Assembly: GCA_017450925.1 (NCBI GenBank)
Contig: JAFSSS010000068.1
Coordinates: forward strand, 1 to 57,689
DNA length: 57,689 bases
DNA from: Ruminococcus sp.
GTDB taxonomy: Bacteria; Bacillota; Clostridia; Oscillospirales; Ruminococcaceae
Reading direction: 5' to 3'
Every line of letters starts with the position of its first letter. Position 1 is the stretch's first letter. Below, piece by piece: positions 45,731-55,426 of this stretch. Below the pieces are notes generated by a model that was not told where the DNA came from, did no database searches, and was given only the letters and a program-made list of their open reading frames with translations. The position numbers and the translations under genes are program-made.

Positions 45731-46129
45731 TTACCAAACAAATGCGAGAACTTCTCCGCCGACATTCAGCTCTCTTGCCTTCTTATCGGTAACTACGCCC
45801 TTGGAAGTAGAAACGATAGCTGTGCCGAGGCCCTTCATTACCTTAGGCATATCCTCGCAGCTTGCGTAGATCCTCAGACCGGGCTTTGATACCCTTCTGA
45901 GACCCGAGATAACGGAATTTCTGTTCTCGTCGTATTTCAGTGTGATCCTTATCACACCCTGCTTTTCGTCCTCGATAACCTGGAAGCTCTTTACATAACC
46001 CTCGTCAACAAGGATCTGGGTGATAGCCTTCTTCATGTTAGAAGCGGGAACGTCAACTGTTGCGTGCTTAGCAGTGCTTGCATTACGGATCCTCGTCAGA
46101 AGATCAGCAATAGAATCTGTGATCTGCAT
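45731..46129 (-). CDS. rpsH: 30S ribosomal protein S8 (132 aa)
   Basis: 16S rRNA-binding protein and, in E. coli, the repressor of the spc operon. Starts with [20 protein letters not shown] and has [20 protein letters not shown], the conserved C-terminal RNA-binding part. Confidence 0.97.
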   Translation of the reverse strand: MQITDSIADLLTRIRNASTAKHATVDVPASNMKKAITQILVDEGYVKSFQVIEDEKQGVIRITLKYDENRNSVISGLRRVSKPGLRIYASCEDMPKVMKGLGTAIVSTSKGVVTDKKARELNVGGEVLAFVW

Positions 46130-46142
46130 GCTTATACCTCCT

Positions 46143-46328
46143 TTACCAGCTTGCCTTCTTTACTCCGGGGATCTGGCCGTCATGAGCCAGCTCTCTGAAG
46201 CAGATACGGCAAACGCCGAACTTTCTCAGATAAGCATGAGGTCTGCCGCAGATCTTGCACCTGTTGTAAGCGCGGGTGGAAAACTTAGGCGCAGCCTGCT
46301 GCTTGTTTATCATAGCCTTCTTAGCCAT
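46143..46328 (-). CDS. rpsN: 30S ribosomal protein S14, zinc type (61 aa)
   Basis: Short type Z S14 with [20 protein letters not shown] forming the zinc site. It ends [11 protein letters not shown] as usual. Located between rplE and rpsH. Confidence 0.97.
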   Translation of the reverse strand: MAKKAMINKQQAAPKFSTRAYNRCKICGRPHAYLRKFGVCRICFRELAHDGQIPGVKKASW

Positions 46329-46349
46329 TATTATTTCCTCCTCTTATCC

Positions 46350-46892
46350 TTACTTCGCGAACGGAGCGCCCATAAGCGAAAGCAGCTCCTTAGCTTCTTC
46401 GTCAGTCTTGGCGGTGGTGATGAAGTTGATATCCATACCACGTACCTTGTCGATCTTATCGTATTCGATCTCGGGGAAGATCAGCTGCTCCTTGATACCG
46501 GTCGAGTAATTGCCTCTGCCGTCGAAGGAATTGCCGTTGATGCCTCTGAAATCTCTTACACGGGGGAATGCCACGTTGAACAGTCTGTCAACGAATTCAT
46601 ACATCTTGTCAGCTCTCAGTGTTACCTTAACACCGATGATCTGACCGTCTCTCAGCTTGAAGTTAGCGACTGACTTCTTGGCCTTGCAGGTAACGGGCTT
46701 CTGTCCGGTAATAGCAGCCAGATCAGCCATGATAGCGTCGATGACCTTCTTGTTATCCTTATCAGCTCCGCAGCCAACGTTGATGACTACCTTATCGAGC
46801 TTGGGGATCTGCATTACGTTAGCGTATCCGAACTTCTTCATCATAGCAGGAGCTACGGTGCTAACATAGTATTCTTTAAGTCTTGCAGCCAT
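46350..46892 (-). CDS. rplE: 50S ribosomal protein L5 (180 aa)
   Basis: 5S rRNA-binding protein of the central protuberance. [40 protein letters not shown] and [20 protein letters not shown] are the family signatures. Confidence 0.97.
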   Translation of the reverse strand: MAARLKEYYVSTVAPAMMKKFGYANVMQIPKLDKVVINVGCGADKDNKKVIDAIMADLAAITGQKPVTCKAKKSVANFKLRDGQIIGVKVTLRADKMYEFVDRLFNVAFPRVRDFRGINGNSFDGRGNYSTGIKEQLIFPEIEYDKIDKVRGMDINFITTAKTDEEAKELLSLMGAPFAK

Positions 46893-46911
46893 AGTTGTTT
46901 CTCCTCCTTAA

Positions 46912-47235
46912 TCAAAGCTCTTCGCCGCAGTCTGCGTGCTTGCAGACTCTGATCTTGCTGCCGTCCTCAAGGATCTTATGACCGATCCTTGTGGGCTTGC
47001 CGCACTTGGGGCAGATGACCTGCACCTTATCGGCATACATTGCAGCCTCGGCCTCTACTATGCCGCCCTGCTGCTGTGCATTTCTGGGCTTAACGTGCTT
47101 GGTCACGATATTCAGGCCCTCGATGATGACCTTTCTCTCCTTGGGAGATACCTGAAGCACCTTGCCCTTCTTGCCCTTGTCCTTACCCGAAAGGATAACG
47201 ACAGTGTCGCCTGTTTTAACGTGTACCTTGTTCAT
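46912..47235 (-). CDS. rplX: 50S ribosomal protein L24 with C-terminal zinc ribbon (107 aa)
   Basis: Assembly-initiator protein. KOW motif [20 protein letters not shown] near the start. The C-terminus carries four cysteines in the form [13 protein letters not shown] then CKHADC, a zinc-ribbon extension seen in many Clostridia L24 proteins but absent from the E. coli form. Confidence 0.96.
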   Translation of the reverse strand: MNKVHVKTGDTVVILSGKDKGKKGKVLQVSPKERKVIIEGLNIVTKHVKPRNAQQQGGIVEAEAAMYADKVQVICPKCGKPTRIGHKILEDGSKIRVCKHADCGEEL

Positions 47236-47253
47236 TTCAACGACACCTCCCGA

Positions 47254-47622
47254 TCAAAGGACCTCGGGAGCAAGAGACAGGATCTTCAGATAATCCTTCT
47301 CCCTGAGCTCCTTTGCCACAGGTCCGAATATACGTGTTCCTCTCGGATTTTTATCTTCCTTGATTATTACAGCAGCGTTCTCATCGAAACGGATATATGT
47401 TCCGTCTGCTCTTCTGAGACCCTTTGCCGAACGAACGATTACTGCCTTAACAACATCGCCCTTCTTAACAACGCCGCCCGGTGTTGCCTTCTTAACGGAA
47501 GCAACCACAACGTCACCGATGTTTGCATACTTTCTGCGTGTACCGCCGAGAACCCTGATGCACATAAGCTCCTTTGCGCCGGAGTTGTCTGCGACCTTCA
47601 GGTAAGTCTGCATCTGTATCAC
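47254..47622 (-). CDS. rplN: 50S ribosomal protein L14 (122 aa)
   Basis: Subunit-interface protein: [20 protein letters not shown] and the C-terminal [20 protein letters not shown] are conserved. The start is GTG 47622 behind AAAGGAGG, giving [10 protein letters not shown]. Confidence 0.97.
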   Translation of the reverse strand: MIQMQTYLKVADNSGAKELMCIRVLGGTRRKYANIGDVVVASVKKATPGGVVKKGDVVKAVIVRSAKGLRRADGTYIRFDENAAVIIKEDKNPRGTRIFGPVAKELREKDYLKILSLAPEVL

Positions 47623-47693
47623 AGTGCGTTCCTCCTTTCAGAACGTTGGGCTGCGGCAGAGCCTCTCTGCCGTCAGTCCATATTGATTATTGA

Positions 47694-47951
47694 TTACTTA
47701 GCCTTCTCGAGAACCCTTACCAGTCTCCATCTCTTATCCTTGGAAAGCGGACGGGTCTCCATTACCTCTACCTTGTCGCCGATGCCGCACTCGTTCTTTT
47801 CGTCGTGCGCCTTCAGCTTAAAGGTCCTCTTGATGATCTTCTTATAGAGCGGATGCCTTACGTTATCCTCGATAGCAACAACTATCGTCTTGTCCATCTT
47901 ATCGGAAACGACCTTGCCCACTCTTGTTTTTCTAAGATTTCTCTCGCTCAC
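47694..47951 (-). CDS. rpsQ: 30S ribosomal protein S17 (85 aa)
   Basis: Primary rRNA-binding OB-fold protein: [20 protein letters not shown] and [20 protein letters not shown] are diagnostic. GTG start at 47951, after GGAGGATC. Confidence 0.97.
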   Translation of the reverse strand: MSERNLRKTRVGKVVSDKMDKTIVVAIEDNVRHPLYKKIIKRTFKLKAHDEKNECGIGDKVEVMETRPLSKDKRWRLVRVLEKAK

Positions 47952-47971
47952 AGTCAGATCCTCCTTCCCGA

Positions 47972-48166
47972 TTACTGAACCGACTCTTGCTTACGAATGA
48001 ATGTCTTGACACGAGCAATATCCCTCTTGACAGCCTTCATCCTCAGCGGATTCTCCAACTGATTCACGGCGTGCTGAAAACGAAGGTTAAAAAGCTCCTG
48101 CTTCAGCTCTGCGAGCTTTTCGTTAAGCTCTGCTACTGACATATCCTTGATCTCATTTGCCTTCAT
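47972..48166 (-). CDS. rpmC: 50S ribosomal protein L29 (64 aa)
   Basis: Two-helix protein at the tunnel exit. [20 protein letters not shown] is the conserved helix. Its ATG shares one base with the rplP stop, so translation is coupled. Confidence 0.97.
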   Translation of the reverse strand: MKANEIKDMSVAELNEKLAELKQELFNLRFQHAVNQLENPLRMKAVKRDIARVKTFIRKQESVQ

Positions 48167-48597
48167 TATTGCTCACCACCCGTTTCAACAGTTTCTTTTT
48201 TAACGAACTTGCACTTGATGGGCAGCTTGTGCATCGCAAGACGCATAGCCTCCCTTGCGGTCTCCTCGGGAACTCCCGCGATCTCGAACATTACTCTGCC
48301 CGGCTTTACTACAGCCACCCAGTACTCGGGCGAGCCCTTTCCGGAACCCATTCGGGTCTCGGCCGGCTTCTCGGTTACGGGCTTGTCGGGGAAGATCTTG
48401 ATCCATACCTGTCCGCCACGCTTGATATATCTTGTCATAGCGATACGGGCTGCCTCGATCTGGTTCGAGGTGATCCATGCAGGCTGAAGTGCCTGCAGGC
48501 CGAAATCACCGTAGGTAACGGTGTTGCCTCTGGTTGCTTTACCCTTGAGGCGGCCTCTCTGTACTCTTCTGTACTTAACTCTCTTTGGAAGCAGCAT
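48166..48597 (-). CDS. rplP: 50S ribosomal protein L16 (143 aa)
   Basis: Peptidyl-transferase/5S region protein. [19 protein letters not shown] and the conserved [20 protein letters not shown] loop, with the hydroxylatable Arg region, identify it. One-base overlaps with rpsC and rpmC on either side. Confidence 0.97.
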   Translation of the reverse strand: MLLPKRVKYRRVQRGRLKGKATRGNTVTYGDFGLQALQPAWITSNQIEAARIAMTRYIKRGGQVWIKIFPDKPVTEKPAETRMGSGKGSPEYWVAVVKPGRVMFEIAGVPEETAREAMRLAMHKLPIKCKFVKKETVETGGEQ

Positions 48598-49421
48598 TAT
48601 ACGTTACCTCCTTCTCTTTTCATCTGACGAGCCTTGCTGAAATCTCTGCGGTTATCCTTGGCTCTGTCGCCTGTGCGCGGTCTGCGGGGCTTTCTGTCGC
48701 CGCGGTCATTGGGAGCGTCCTTCCTGTCGGAGGCTGCTACTTGACCCTTGAGGACCTCACCTCTGTAAACCCATACCTTGATGCCGAGTCTTCCGTAGGT
48801 GGTGTGTGCCTCTGCAAAACCGTAGTCGATATCTGCTCTGATAGTCTGAAGCGGGATAGTACCCTCATGATAGGTCTCGCTTCTTGCGATCTCTGCGCCT
48901 GCAAGTCTGCCGGAAGCTCTTACCTTGATACCCTTTGCACCAAGCTTCATAGCTCTGCCGATAGCCTGCTTCATAGCTCTTCTGAAGGAAACTCTGTCCT
49001 CGAGGTCATGCGCGATCTTTTCAGCGATGAGCTGGGCATTGATATCGGGCATTCTTACCTCAACGATATTGATAGCTACCTTCTTGCCGATCTGCTTCTC
49101 GATATCAGCTCTCATCTTCTCGATAGCTGCGCCCTTCTGGCCGATAACAAGGCCGGGCTTTGCGCAATGGATGTGGAGCTTGACCTTCTGACTGCCGTCA
49201 GCGTCGTTGTATCTTTCGATCTCTACCTTGGGAACTCCTGCATAAACGCACTTGTCGTTAGCGTTCTTGGAGCGTCTGTTAAGAGTTTTCATCACATACT
49301 CGCGGATGTTATAGTCCTCAACAAGTGTGTCGCCGAAAGTGCTCTTATCTGCAAACCAGCGGGAATCCCAATCCTTTATCACACCGACTCTAAGTCCGTG
49401 CGGATTAACTTTCTGGCCCAT
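48597..49421 (-). CDS. rpsC: 30S ribosomal protein S3 with basic C-terminal tail (274 aa)
   Basis: mRNA-entry protein: [20 protein letters not shown] start, KH domain [20 protein letters not shown] and [10 protein letters not shown]. The last 45 residues form an Arg/Lys/Asp-rich tail ([20 protein letters not shown]), longer than in B. subtilis S3 but seen in related Clostridia. Confidence 0.97.
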   Translation of the reverse strand: MGQKVNPHGLRVGVIKDWDSRWFADKSTFGDTLVEDYNIREYVMKTLNRRSKNANDKCVYAGVPKVEIERYNDADGSQKVKLHIHCAKPGLVIGQKGAAIEKMRADIEKQIGKKVAINIVEVRMPDINAQLIAEKIAHDLEDRVSFRRAMKQAIGRAMKLGAKGIKVRASGRLAGAEIARSETYHEGTIPLQTIRADIDYGFAEAHTTYGRLGIKVWVYRGEVLKGQVAASDRKDAPNDRGDRKPRRPRTGDRAKDNRRDFSKARQMKREGGNV

Positions 49422-49441
49422 AATAAACCTCCTCTTTCAGC

Positions 49442-49786
49442 TTATTCTTTTTCCTTGAGAACTACGGTAACGTGTGATGTTCTCTTCAGGATCCTGTAGG
49501 CTCTGCCCTGCGCTCTGGGCATGATCCTCTTCATTGTGGGTCCGGGACAAACGTAGCACTCTGCAACATAAAGACTGTTCTTATCCATGTTGTGATTGTT
49601 CTCTGCGTTTGCTGCTGCGGACTTGAGGAGCTTTTCCAGATACTCACAGGCAGCCTTGGGCGTATGCTTTACTGTTGCCAGCGCAACCTCGTAATCCTTA
49701 CCTCTGATAAGATCAAGTACGATCTGTACCTTGCGGGGAGCGATACGGGCATTTTTCAGAATTGCCTTTGCTTCATTTTTTTCCAT
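49442..49786 (-). CDS. rplV: 50S ribosomal protein L22 (114 aa)
   Basis: Tunnel-lining protein. [20 protein letters not shown], the beta-hairpin around [20 protein letters not shown] and the C-terminal [10 protein letters not shown] fit. No unusual insertion in the macrolide-related hairpin. Confidence 0.97.
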   Translation of the reverse strand: MEKNEAKAILKNARIAPRKVQIVLDLIRGKDYEVALATVKHTPKAACEYLEKLLKSAAANAENNHNMDKNSLYVAECYVCPGPTMKRIMPRAQGRAYRILKRTSHVTVVLKEKE

Positions 49787-49804
49787 CTGTATCTCTCCTT
49801 TCCC

Positions 49805-50089
49805 TTACTTCTTACCGTTATTGGAGGTCTTGGAACCTGCGTGGCCCTTGAACGTCCTTGTAGGTGCAAACTCACCCAGCTTGTGACCCACCATGTCCTC
49901 CGTTACATACACGGGAACGTGCTTTCTGCCGTCATGGACAGCAAAGGTGTGTCCTACGAACTGAGGGAAGATCGTCGAAGCTCTGCTCCAGGTCTTTACG
50001 ACCTTCTTCTCGCCGGCTTCGTTCATTGCATTAACCTTCTTCATAAGGCTCTCTTCCACGAAGGGGCCTTTCTTTATGCTTCTGCTCAT
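49805..50089 (-). CDS. rpsS: 30S ribosomal protein S19 (94 aa)
   Basis: Head protein: [39 protein letters not shown] and [18 protein letters not shown] are typical. Between rplB and rplV. Confidence 0.97.
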   Translation of the reverse strand: MSRSIKKGPFVEESLMKKVNAMNEAGEKKVVKTWSRASTIFPQFVGHTFAVHDGRKHVPVYVTEDMVGHKLGEFAPTRTFKGHAGSKTSNNGKK

Positions 50090-50112
50090 TTATTCATCTT
50101 CCTCCCTTCGTA

Positions 50113-50946
50113 TTACTTGCCGTTGCGGCGCTTCACGATGAACTTATCGGAGCGTGCGTGCTTGGCTCTGGTCTTGTAACCGAGAGTAGGCTTGCCCCAG
50201 GGTGTAACAGGGCTCGGTCTGCCGACAGGCGACTTGCCCTCGCCGCCGCCGTGGGGGTGATCGCAGGGGTTCATGACGGAACCTCTTACAGTAGGTCTCC
50301 AGCCCATGTGACGTTTTCTTCCGGCCTTACCGAGGTTTACGTTCTCGTGGTCGATATTTCCCACCTGGCCGATAGTAGCCATGCAGTTTATCGGGATCTT
50401 TCTCATTTCGCCCGAGGGAAGTCTTACAAGTGCATACTTGTCCTCCTTGCCCATGAGCTGAGCCATATTGCCGGCAGATCTTACCAGCTGTGCGCCCTTG
50501 CCGGGATAAAGCTCTATATTGTGGATAAAGGTACCGACGGGGATATTTGCCAGAGCAAGAGCATTGCCGGGCTTGATATCAGCGTCCTCGCCTGCTCTGA
50601 TGATGTCGCCCACCTTCAGGCCGTTCGGTGCGATGATGTATCTCTTCTCGCCGTCCTCATACTGCACCAGTGCGATGAATGCAGATCTGTTGGGATCGTA
50701 CTCGATAGTAAGAACAGTTGCGTTCATATCGAGCTTGTTCCTCTTGAAATCTATCACACGGTACTTTCTTCTCTCTCCGCCGCCTCTGTGGCGAACGGTG
50801 ATCCTGCCGTAGCTGTTTCTGCCGCTGTGCTTATCCATCGGCTCGAGCAGTGACTTGCAGGGAGCAACCTTAGACAGCTGGGTGTAGTCGGTAACAGTCA
50901 TACCTCTTCTGCCCGGAGTCGTAGGCTTATAGCTCTTTATTGCCAT
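50113..50946 (-). CDS. rplB: 50S ribosomal protein L2 (277 aa)
   Basis: Key peptidyl-transferase-centre protein. [20 protein letters not shown] start and the conserved [20 protein letters not shown] loop with the His near the active centre. It is preceded by an unusually long gap after rplW. Confidence 0.97.
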   Translation of the reverse strand: MAIKSYKPTTPGRRGMTVTDYTQLSKVAPCKSLLEPMDKHSGRNSYGRITVRHRGGGERRKYRVIDFKRNKLDMNATVLTIEYDPNRSAFIALVQYEDGEKRYIIAPNGLKVGDIIRAGEDADIKPGNALALANIPVGTFIHNIELYPGKGAQLVRSAGNMAQLMGKEDKYALVRLPSGEMRKIPINCMATIGQVGNIDHENVNLGKAGRKRHMGWRPTVRGSVMNPCDHPHGGGEGKSPVGRPSPVTPWGKPTLGYKTRAKHARSDKFIVKRRNGK

Positions 50947-51196
50947 TGTAATTCACTCCTTGATATTAGTTTTGCGAAACCGTCAAAGCGAGCTTCCTCA
51001 CCAAGTACGGCTCCATACCTACGCTTTGCGGTGATACCTTTTATCAAAAGGCTTATCCGTCATAACGGAACGCGGGGGGTTTCTCCCCAGCAGCCCTCGC
51101 TGCCTCGCAAAGCTCTCTCTGCGCTGCTCGGTATCACGCCGCGCAGAGCCAACGCGCTTTCACGCGCCCTCTTTTTGAAGGTTGATCCTTCGGGTA
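50947..51196 (-). other. Structured 250-base insert between rplW and rplB
   Basis: No ORF I can support. In transcript sense it has GTGATACC (51130-51137 as GGTATCAC on plus) and, about 90 bases later, GGTATCAC (51031-51038 as GTGATACC on plus), a perfect 8-bp outer pairing; inside are GC-rich stems, including GGGCGCGTGAAAGCGCG just outside. The rplB ribosome binding site (AAGGAG) is at its 3' end. Neighbouring gaps in the cluster are 15-25 bases, so this is an inserted or expanded element, perhaps a regulatory RNA or a repeat. Confidence 0.6.
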
Positions 51197-51490
51197 TCAA
51201 TACATACCGTCGAAGAACTCGATAGTCTTATCGCCTTCAAGAGTAACGATCGCCTTCTTGCGGTCGGGTCTGTAGCCCAGATATCTGCCCATTCTCTTCT
51301 GCTTGCCCTTTACGCTCATGGTATTCACCTTAGCGACCTTGACGCCGAAGAGCTCCTCGATAGCCTTGGCTATCTCGACCTTATTTGCATCCTTAGCGAC
51401 CTCGAAAGTGTATTTCCCGTTAGGAAGTCTCTCCATAGAGTCCTCGGTGATGACGGGTCTCAGAATAATATCCTGTGCAAGCTTGCTCAT
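51197..51490 (-). CDS. rplW: 50S ribosomal protein L23 (97 aa)
   Basis: Tunnel-exit docking protein for trigger factor and [59 protein letters not shown]. Its ATG overlaps the rplD stop by 4 bases. Confidence 0.97.
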   Translation of the reverse strand: MSKLAQDIILRPVITEDSMERLPNGKYTFEVAKDANKVEIAKAIEELFGVKVAKVNTMSVKGKQKRMGRYLGYRPDRKKAIVTLEGDKTIEFFDGMY

Positions 51491-52110
51491 GCATATACCT
51501 CCTCGATCTTTGCTACAGCGTCCTTGGCAACTACGAACTTGTCATAGTTAAGGATGTCGTAAACATTAAGTGTGCCTACTGTCGCTGTCTTAACGCCGGG
51601 GATGTTTCCTGCGCTTCTGACTACCTTCTTGTCGGCCTCGGCAGTAACGATAAGAGCCTTGCCCTTAACGCCCAGAGCCTTCAGCATCTCGACCATAGTC
51701 TTTGTCTTGAATTCCTCGGTCTTGATAGCATCAACAACTACCAGATCGGAATCAAGGACCTTAGTGGAAAGAGCAGACTTCATAGCCAGTCTTCTTTCCT
51801 TCTTGTTCAGAGAGTAGCCGTAATCTCTCGGCTTGGGGCCGAGCGCGATGCCGCCGTGTACCCACTGCGGAGCTCTTGTGGAGCCCTGTCTTGCGTGGCC
51901 TGTGCCCTTCTGTCTCCAGGGCTTTCTTCCGCCGCCGCTTACCTCTGTTCTGGTAAGTGTGGACTGTGTGCCCTGTCTCTGATTTGCCAGATAGCAGACT
52001 ACCATTGCGTGCATCAGATTTTTGTTGGGAGCGATGCCGAAAACAGCGTCGTTAAGCTCAGTATCGCCGACCTTATTGCCGGCCATATCAAAAACAGTGA
52101 TCTGTGACAT
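51487..52110 (-). CDS. rplD: 50S ribosomal protein L4 (207 aa)
   Basis: Tunnel-constriction protein and, in E. coli, the S10-operon attenuator/repressor. The extended loop [20 protein letters not shown] and [15 protein letters not shown] are conserved. The frame is open to 52128, but ATG 52110 ([15 protein letters not shown]) has GGAGGG at good spacing. Confidence 0.97.
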   Translation of the reverse strand: MSQITVFDMAGNKVGDTELNDAVFGIAPNKNLMHAMVVCYLANQRQGTQSTLTRTEVSGGGRKPWRQKGTGHARQGSTRAPQWVHGGIALGPKPRDYGYSLNKKERRLAMKSALSTKVLDSDLVVVDAIKTEEFKTKTMVEMLKALGVKGKALIVTAEADKKVVRSAGNIPGVKTATVGTLNVYDILNYDKFVVAKDAVAKIEEVYA

Positions 52111-52127
52111 TCCGAATCCTCCCTCCA

Positions 52128-52763
52128 TTAAGCCTTCTTAACGCAGTCAACGATGGTTACGGTACCGTTCTTCGGTCCGGGGATAGCACCCTTGATAGCG
52201 ATAAGATTATTTTCTGCATCGATCTTTACGATCTTCAGATTCTGCACGGTAACTCTCTCTGCACCGAGATGTCCGGGCATTCCCTTGCCCTTGTAGATCC
52301 TCGAAGGTGAGGAGCAGGCGCCCATTGAACCGGCATGACGGTGAACAGGACCCGAACCGTGTGTCTCTTTAAGTCTTGCGTTGTTGTGGCGCTTGATAGT
52401 GCCGGCATAGCCTTTACCCTTGCTGGTGCCGCAGACATCAACGATGTCGCCTTCAGCAAATGTGTCAGCCTTTACGATGTCGCCGACATTAAGGCCGGAG
52501 ATATCGTCAAATCTGAACTCCTTAAGAGTTCTCTTGAGCGCTACGTCAGCCTTCTTGAAGTGGCCTGCGAGAGGCTTGTTGACTCTCTTGGCTCTGATGT
52601 CGCCGAAGCCCAGCTGAACTGCCTCATAGCCGTCGTTCTCGATAGTTTTCTTCTGAACGACAACGCAGGGGCCGGCTTCAACAACGGTAACAGGAATTAC
52701 CTTTCCTGTCTCATCGAAGATCTGTGTCATACCGATCTTCTTTCCGATGATACCCTTTTGCAT
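52128..52763 (-). CDS. rplC: 50S ribosomal protein L3 (211 aa)
   Basis: Early-assembly protein: [32 protein letters not shown] and [20 protein letters not shown] are diagnostic. AGGAGG upstream. The 108-base gap after rpsJ holds two small hairpins (AGATCGC/GCGATCT near 52824-52840; GTCGGC/GCCGAC near 52788-52803). Confidence 0.97.
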   Translation of the reverse strand: MQKGIIGKKIGMTQIFDETGKVIPVTVVEAGPCVVVQKKTIENDGYEAVQLGFGDIRAKRVNKPLAGHFKKADVALKRTLKEFRFDDISGLNVGDIVKADTFAEGDIVDVCGTSKGKGYAGTIKRHNNARLKETHGSGPVHRHAGSMGACSSPSRIYKGKGMPGHLGAERVTVQNLKIVKIDAENNLIAIKGAIPGPKNGTVTIVDCVKKA

Positions 52764-52871
52764 TTCTATTCCTCCTATTGGTTATTGGTCGGCGCTGCCG
52801 ACATGACCTGCATACATCACTTAAGATCGCACGCGATCTCATTTTGGAGTATTATCAAGCGGGGACGAGCC

Positions 52872-53186
52872 TCACTTTACCTCCATTACGATGTTTACGC
52901 CTGCAGGAAGGTCAAGGCCCTCGAGAGCTGCGGTGGTTTCTTTTGTCGGACGAAGAACATCAATAAGTCTCTTGTGTGTTCTAAGCTCGAACTGCTCTCT
53001 GCTGTCCTTGTACTTGTGAACCGCTCTCAGGATCGTTACGATCTCCTTGTCGGTGGGGAGCGGGATCGGGCCGCTTACCTGTGCGCCTGTGCGCTTAACA
53101 GCCTCCACGATCTTCTTAGCCGCTGCATCAACGACTGCGTGCTCGTAACCCTTGATCTTGATCCTGATCTTTTCATTGACTGCCAC
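52872..53186 (-). CDS. rpsJ: 30S ribosomal protein S10 (104 aa)
   Basis: First gene of the S10 operon; also the NusE transcription-antitermination factor. [40 protein letters not shown] and [20 protein letters not shown] are typical. It starts at GTG 53186 behind AAGGAGG. A leader of several hundred bases precedes it. Confidence 0.97.
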   Translation of the reverse strand: MAVNEKIRIKIKGYEHAVVDAAAKKIVEAVKRTGAQVSGPIPLPTDKEIVTILRAVHKYKDSREQFELRTHKRLIDVLRPTKETTAALEGLDLPAGVNIVMEVK

Positions 53187-53329
53187 TTAAAATCGCCTCC
53201 TTAGTGCAATATCAAAATATGGGGGCAGGGGACAAGTCCCTATGCAATACCTTGTGGTCTGTAGTGAAACCTCTGCAAATGCAGTGATTTCAAATTCAAC
53301 TATGCCGTGTGTTCCCTCTTCATCCCATT

Positions 53330-53358
53330 AAAAAATCCGAACCCTTTCGGTATTCGGA
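53330..53358 (-). terminator. Attenuator-like terminator in the S10 leader
   Basis: Minus-strand stem CCGAAT(A)CC, GAAA tetraloop, GG(G)TTCGG and a run of six T. It lies inside the transcript, 145 bases before rpsJ, so it must be bypassed for ribosomal protein synthesis. Confidence 0.7.
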
Positions 53359-53597
53359 GGACTCATAGGAACATCAGCACAGCGCACGCGCCCACGCCAA
53401 AAGCGGACTATCCGCCTTTCGCAAGAAGCATAAGCACATACTGTGTTCGGTATTACAGTCGCCCGGTTTAAAATCGGACATACTCCACGAAAATTCCCCG
53501 ACAGACCGCCGGCAACCTTTCGCTTCATCGCATATCTTTTTTTGCGCCAATGCCATGCTGATGCAGAGTATTGGCGCTGTGCAGTCACGCAATATAT

Positions 53598-53626
53598 ATT
53601 ATAATATATATATCCAAGTTTTGCAA
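53598..53626 (-). promoter_or_regulatory. S10 operon promoter, proximal
   Basis: TTGCAA (53626-53621), 17 bp of AT-repeat spacer, TATAAT (53603-53598). Predicted start near 53591. Confidence 0.7.
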
Positions 53627-53725
53627 GGACTTTCCCACATTTTTCAATATAGAACTTTCGCGGGTTTCTTCACAGATTTTTATGCACACTGCACAATCCG
53701 GGTCTAAACTGCTTTTCTATATACC

Positions 53726-53754
53726 ATTATAATACATTACCGGCATCCTGTCAA
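53726..53754 (-). promoter_or_regulatory. S10 operon promoter, distal, perfect consensus
   Basis: TTGACA (53754-53749), 17 bp, TATAAT (53731-53726). Predicted start near 53719. The 128 bases between the two promoters are AT-rich. Confidence 0.85.
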
Positions 53755-53837
53755 CCGCTCTCCGGCTGTCCGGCAAGGCATCCGGCAGCAGCGGCGGAGA
53801 CAGGTCTGCCCGCGCAAAACAGGACACACCGATGCTA

Positions 53838-53866
53838 TTGACAAAAGCTTCGGAATGCGTTAATAT
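53838..53866 (+). promoter_or_regulatory. Promoter of zinc-ribbon protein gene 53918
   Basis: TTGACA (53838-53843), 17 bp, TAATAT (53861-53866), followed by an AT run. Divergent from the S10 promoters. Confidence 0.75.
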
Positions 53867-53917
53867 ATATATAGTATCATATCCCCTACCCCGAGGAACG
53901 CAAGGAGGAGTGTAATT

Positions 53918-54844
53918 ATGGCAAAGCCCTGTTCTGTCTGCGGAGCAGCTCTCCCAAACGATGCAGCATACTGCACAAGCTGCGGCTCGCCGCAGGAGAT
54001 CGCCCCGGCTCCGGCCCGGCCCTCTCCCGACCCCGGCAGCAGTGCCGCCTATTCAATGCTCGATACAATTAATCAAGGACAGCCCCTTCCGCTGTTTCAG
54101 CAGAATGCGCAGGAGGCTCCGGCACGGCGCTCGGGCAATGGCTCGGGCAATGCCGTCAAGCTTATAGTCCTCGGCTGCGCAGCCGCGGCGGCGATAGCGG
54201 TTATCGTCGTGCTGCTTATCATCCTTTTAAAGGGCGGCTATAAGCAGCCTCTTGACGACCTTGTCCGCTCTCTCGAAAACGGCACAGGCAAGGATTATAT
54301 GGACGTCCTCCCGGAGCCGGAGAAAAATGCGCTGCAGGAGCAGTTCTCGCAGGGCTATACAAAGTTCGATACCGCCGAGGAATACTATGACAGCGTTTTA
54401 TCCTCCAACAGAAGATCCCTCACCGACAGGTACGGCAGCGATGTGTCCGTGACCTACAGCATCACCGACAAGGAGGAGCTTTCCGACTCAAAGCTGGTTT
54501 ACTACAGCCGCTCCCTTCAGAACGCCTCCGGCAAGGAGACGGATATCAGCGCCGGCTACAAGGTCTCGGCAGACGTGGCCTGGAAGGGCTCCAAAAGATC
54601 GGAGGAGGGCAAAAAGTCCTTGACCCTGCTGAAGATCGACGGCGACTGGAAGATCTGGAACGCCGACCCCGACATTTTGATGCCGGCTAAGCTCGGCGGC
54701 ACACACAACGCCTCCTCTGTCAGCCTCGGAGACCTTGGCGACTTGGGCGACTTGGGCGACCTTGGCGACTTGGGAGATCTGGGTGACTTGGGTGACTTCG
54801 GAGACCTTGACGACCTCGAGGGTTTCCTCGGCGACCTGTATTAA
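53918..54844 (+). CDS. Zinc-ribbon, single-TM protein with C-terminal GDL repeats (308 aa)
   Basis: A membrane-anchored protein of unknown role. Residues 5-22 are a zinc ribbon (CSVCGAALPNDAAYCTSCG), followed by a Pro/Ala-rich cytoplasmic linker, a membrane helix near 88-110 (AAAAAIAVIVVLLIILL) and an exported domain of about 160 residues (LENGTGKDYMDVLPEPEKNA onward, DGDWKIWNADPDILMP) that resembles DUF4878/NTF2-like lipoprotein domains. The end is a run of about eight GDL units and variants. AGGAGGAG precedes ATG. It is the first gene of a three-gene unit with a lipoprotein and a second zinc-ribbon membrane protein. Confidence 0.85.
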   Translation: MAKPCSVCGAALPNDAAYCTSCGSPQEIAPAPARPSPDPGSSAAYSMLDTINQGQPLPLFQQNAQEAPARRSGNGSGNAVKLIVLGCAAAAAIAVIVVLLIILLKGGYKQPLDDLVRSLENGTGKDYMDVLPEPEKNALQEQFSQGYTKFDTAEEYYDSVLSSNRRSLTDRYGSDVSVTYSITDKEELSDSKLVYYSRSLQNASGKETDISAGYKVSADVAWKGSKRSEEGKKSLTLLKIDGDWKIWNADPDILMPAKLGGTHNASSVSLGDLGDLGDLGDLGDLGDLGDLGDFGDLDDLEGFLGDLY

Positions 54845-54870
54845 AAACTGAAAACTAACGGTAACTGTTT

Positions 54871-55413
54871 ATGAAACTATTCAAGTATATCAGATCAGCG
54901 GCAGCTGCCGCACTGGCCTCGGTGCTGATGCTGACAGGCTGCGGCTCGGAGCCTGCGGCACCCTCGGCACATTACGAGGCGGTCTTCGATACTGTCTCGG
55001 CTGCAGTCAAGGCTAAGGATACCGATGCCTATCTGCTCTGCTTTACCGATGCCGCCCGTCTTAACTATCTAAATTCCGACAGCTATGACCGCAGCCTTGC
55101 GGCTAAGCTCGTCCCCTCGGACGAGGGGGAACATCCCGCTATGGTATTTACCGTCAGCGACCACCGGGAGCTTAACAATAACGAGATTTCAGCGCTTGAA
55201 ACAGCGTACAAGGATAAATATTCCATGCGGATAGATATCACCAAGGCCTACGAGGTCAAGGCTTCTGTCACCTCCGGCGCTTTGAAAGCCGAGAGAACGC
55301 TGAATGCCGTAAACGTCGGCACGGGCTGGCTGCTGCTGGGGCCGGTGATCGAAAGCTGGTTCGATACCGGGGCAGCCCCGCAGTCAGCCGATCTATCGTC
55401 AGCAGAGAAATAA
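54871..55413 (+). CDS. Small lipoprotein (180 aa)
   Basis: Signal peptide with lipobox LTGC (Cys near residue 24). The mature part (HYEAVFDTVSAAVKAKDTDA, ALETAYKDKYSMRIDITKAY, GTGWLLLGPVIESWF) has the layout of an NTF2-like or DUF4878 exported domain, similar in plan to the C-terminal domain of the preceding protein; this is my inference from spacing of aromatic and charged residues. Weak ribosome binding site; 26 bases after the previous gene. Confidence 0.75.
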   Translation: MKLFKYIRSAAAAALASVLMLTGCGSEPAAPSAHYEAVFDTVSAAVKAKDTDAYLLCFTDAARLNYLNSDSYDRSLAAKLVPSDEGEHPAMVFTVSDHRELNNNEISALETAYKDKYSMRIDITKAYEVKASVTSGALKAERTLNAVNVGTGWLLLGPVIESWFDTGAAPQSADLSSAEK

Positions 55414-55426
55414 GGAGGAACGGATC

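Larger units (their letters stand above)
53187..53719 (-). promoter_or_regulatory. S10 operon leader RNA
   Basis: A 400-530 nt transcribed region before rpsJ with no convincing gene. In transcript order: a hairpin GCGCCAAT (53577-53570) with ATTGGCGC (53551-53544); a structured stretch with GCGGATAGTCCGC-type stems (about 53410-53424); then a hairpin CCGAATACC-GAAA-GGGTTCGG followed by TTTTTT (53358-53330), which looks like an intrinsic terminator or attenuator; then about 145 nt to the rpsJ start. The best-known S10 leader is the L4-controlled one of enterobacteria; this one is not alike in sequence as far as I can see. Confidence 0.7.

Noticed and set aside
51031-51225. 64-codon plus-strand ORF in the rplW-rplB insert
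   Set aside because: Antisense to the operon, Arg/Ser/Ala-rich from GC-rich stems, and no start signal.
53328-53588. ORFs of 72-86 codons on the minus strand before rpsJ
   Set aside because: They lie in the structured S10 leader, have no convincing ribosome binding site, contain the hairpins and terminator, and resemble no protein family.
53838-53917. CRISPR, tRNA, rRNA, transposase or prophage features anywhere in the window
   Set aside because: I looked for direct repeats with spacers, cloverleaf patterns and typical proteins on both strands and found none I could support; the position given is only a placeholder within the window.
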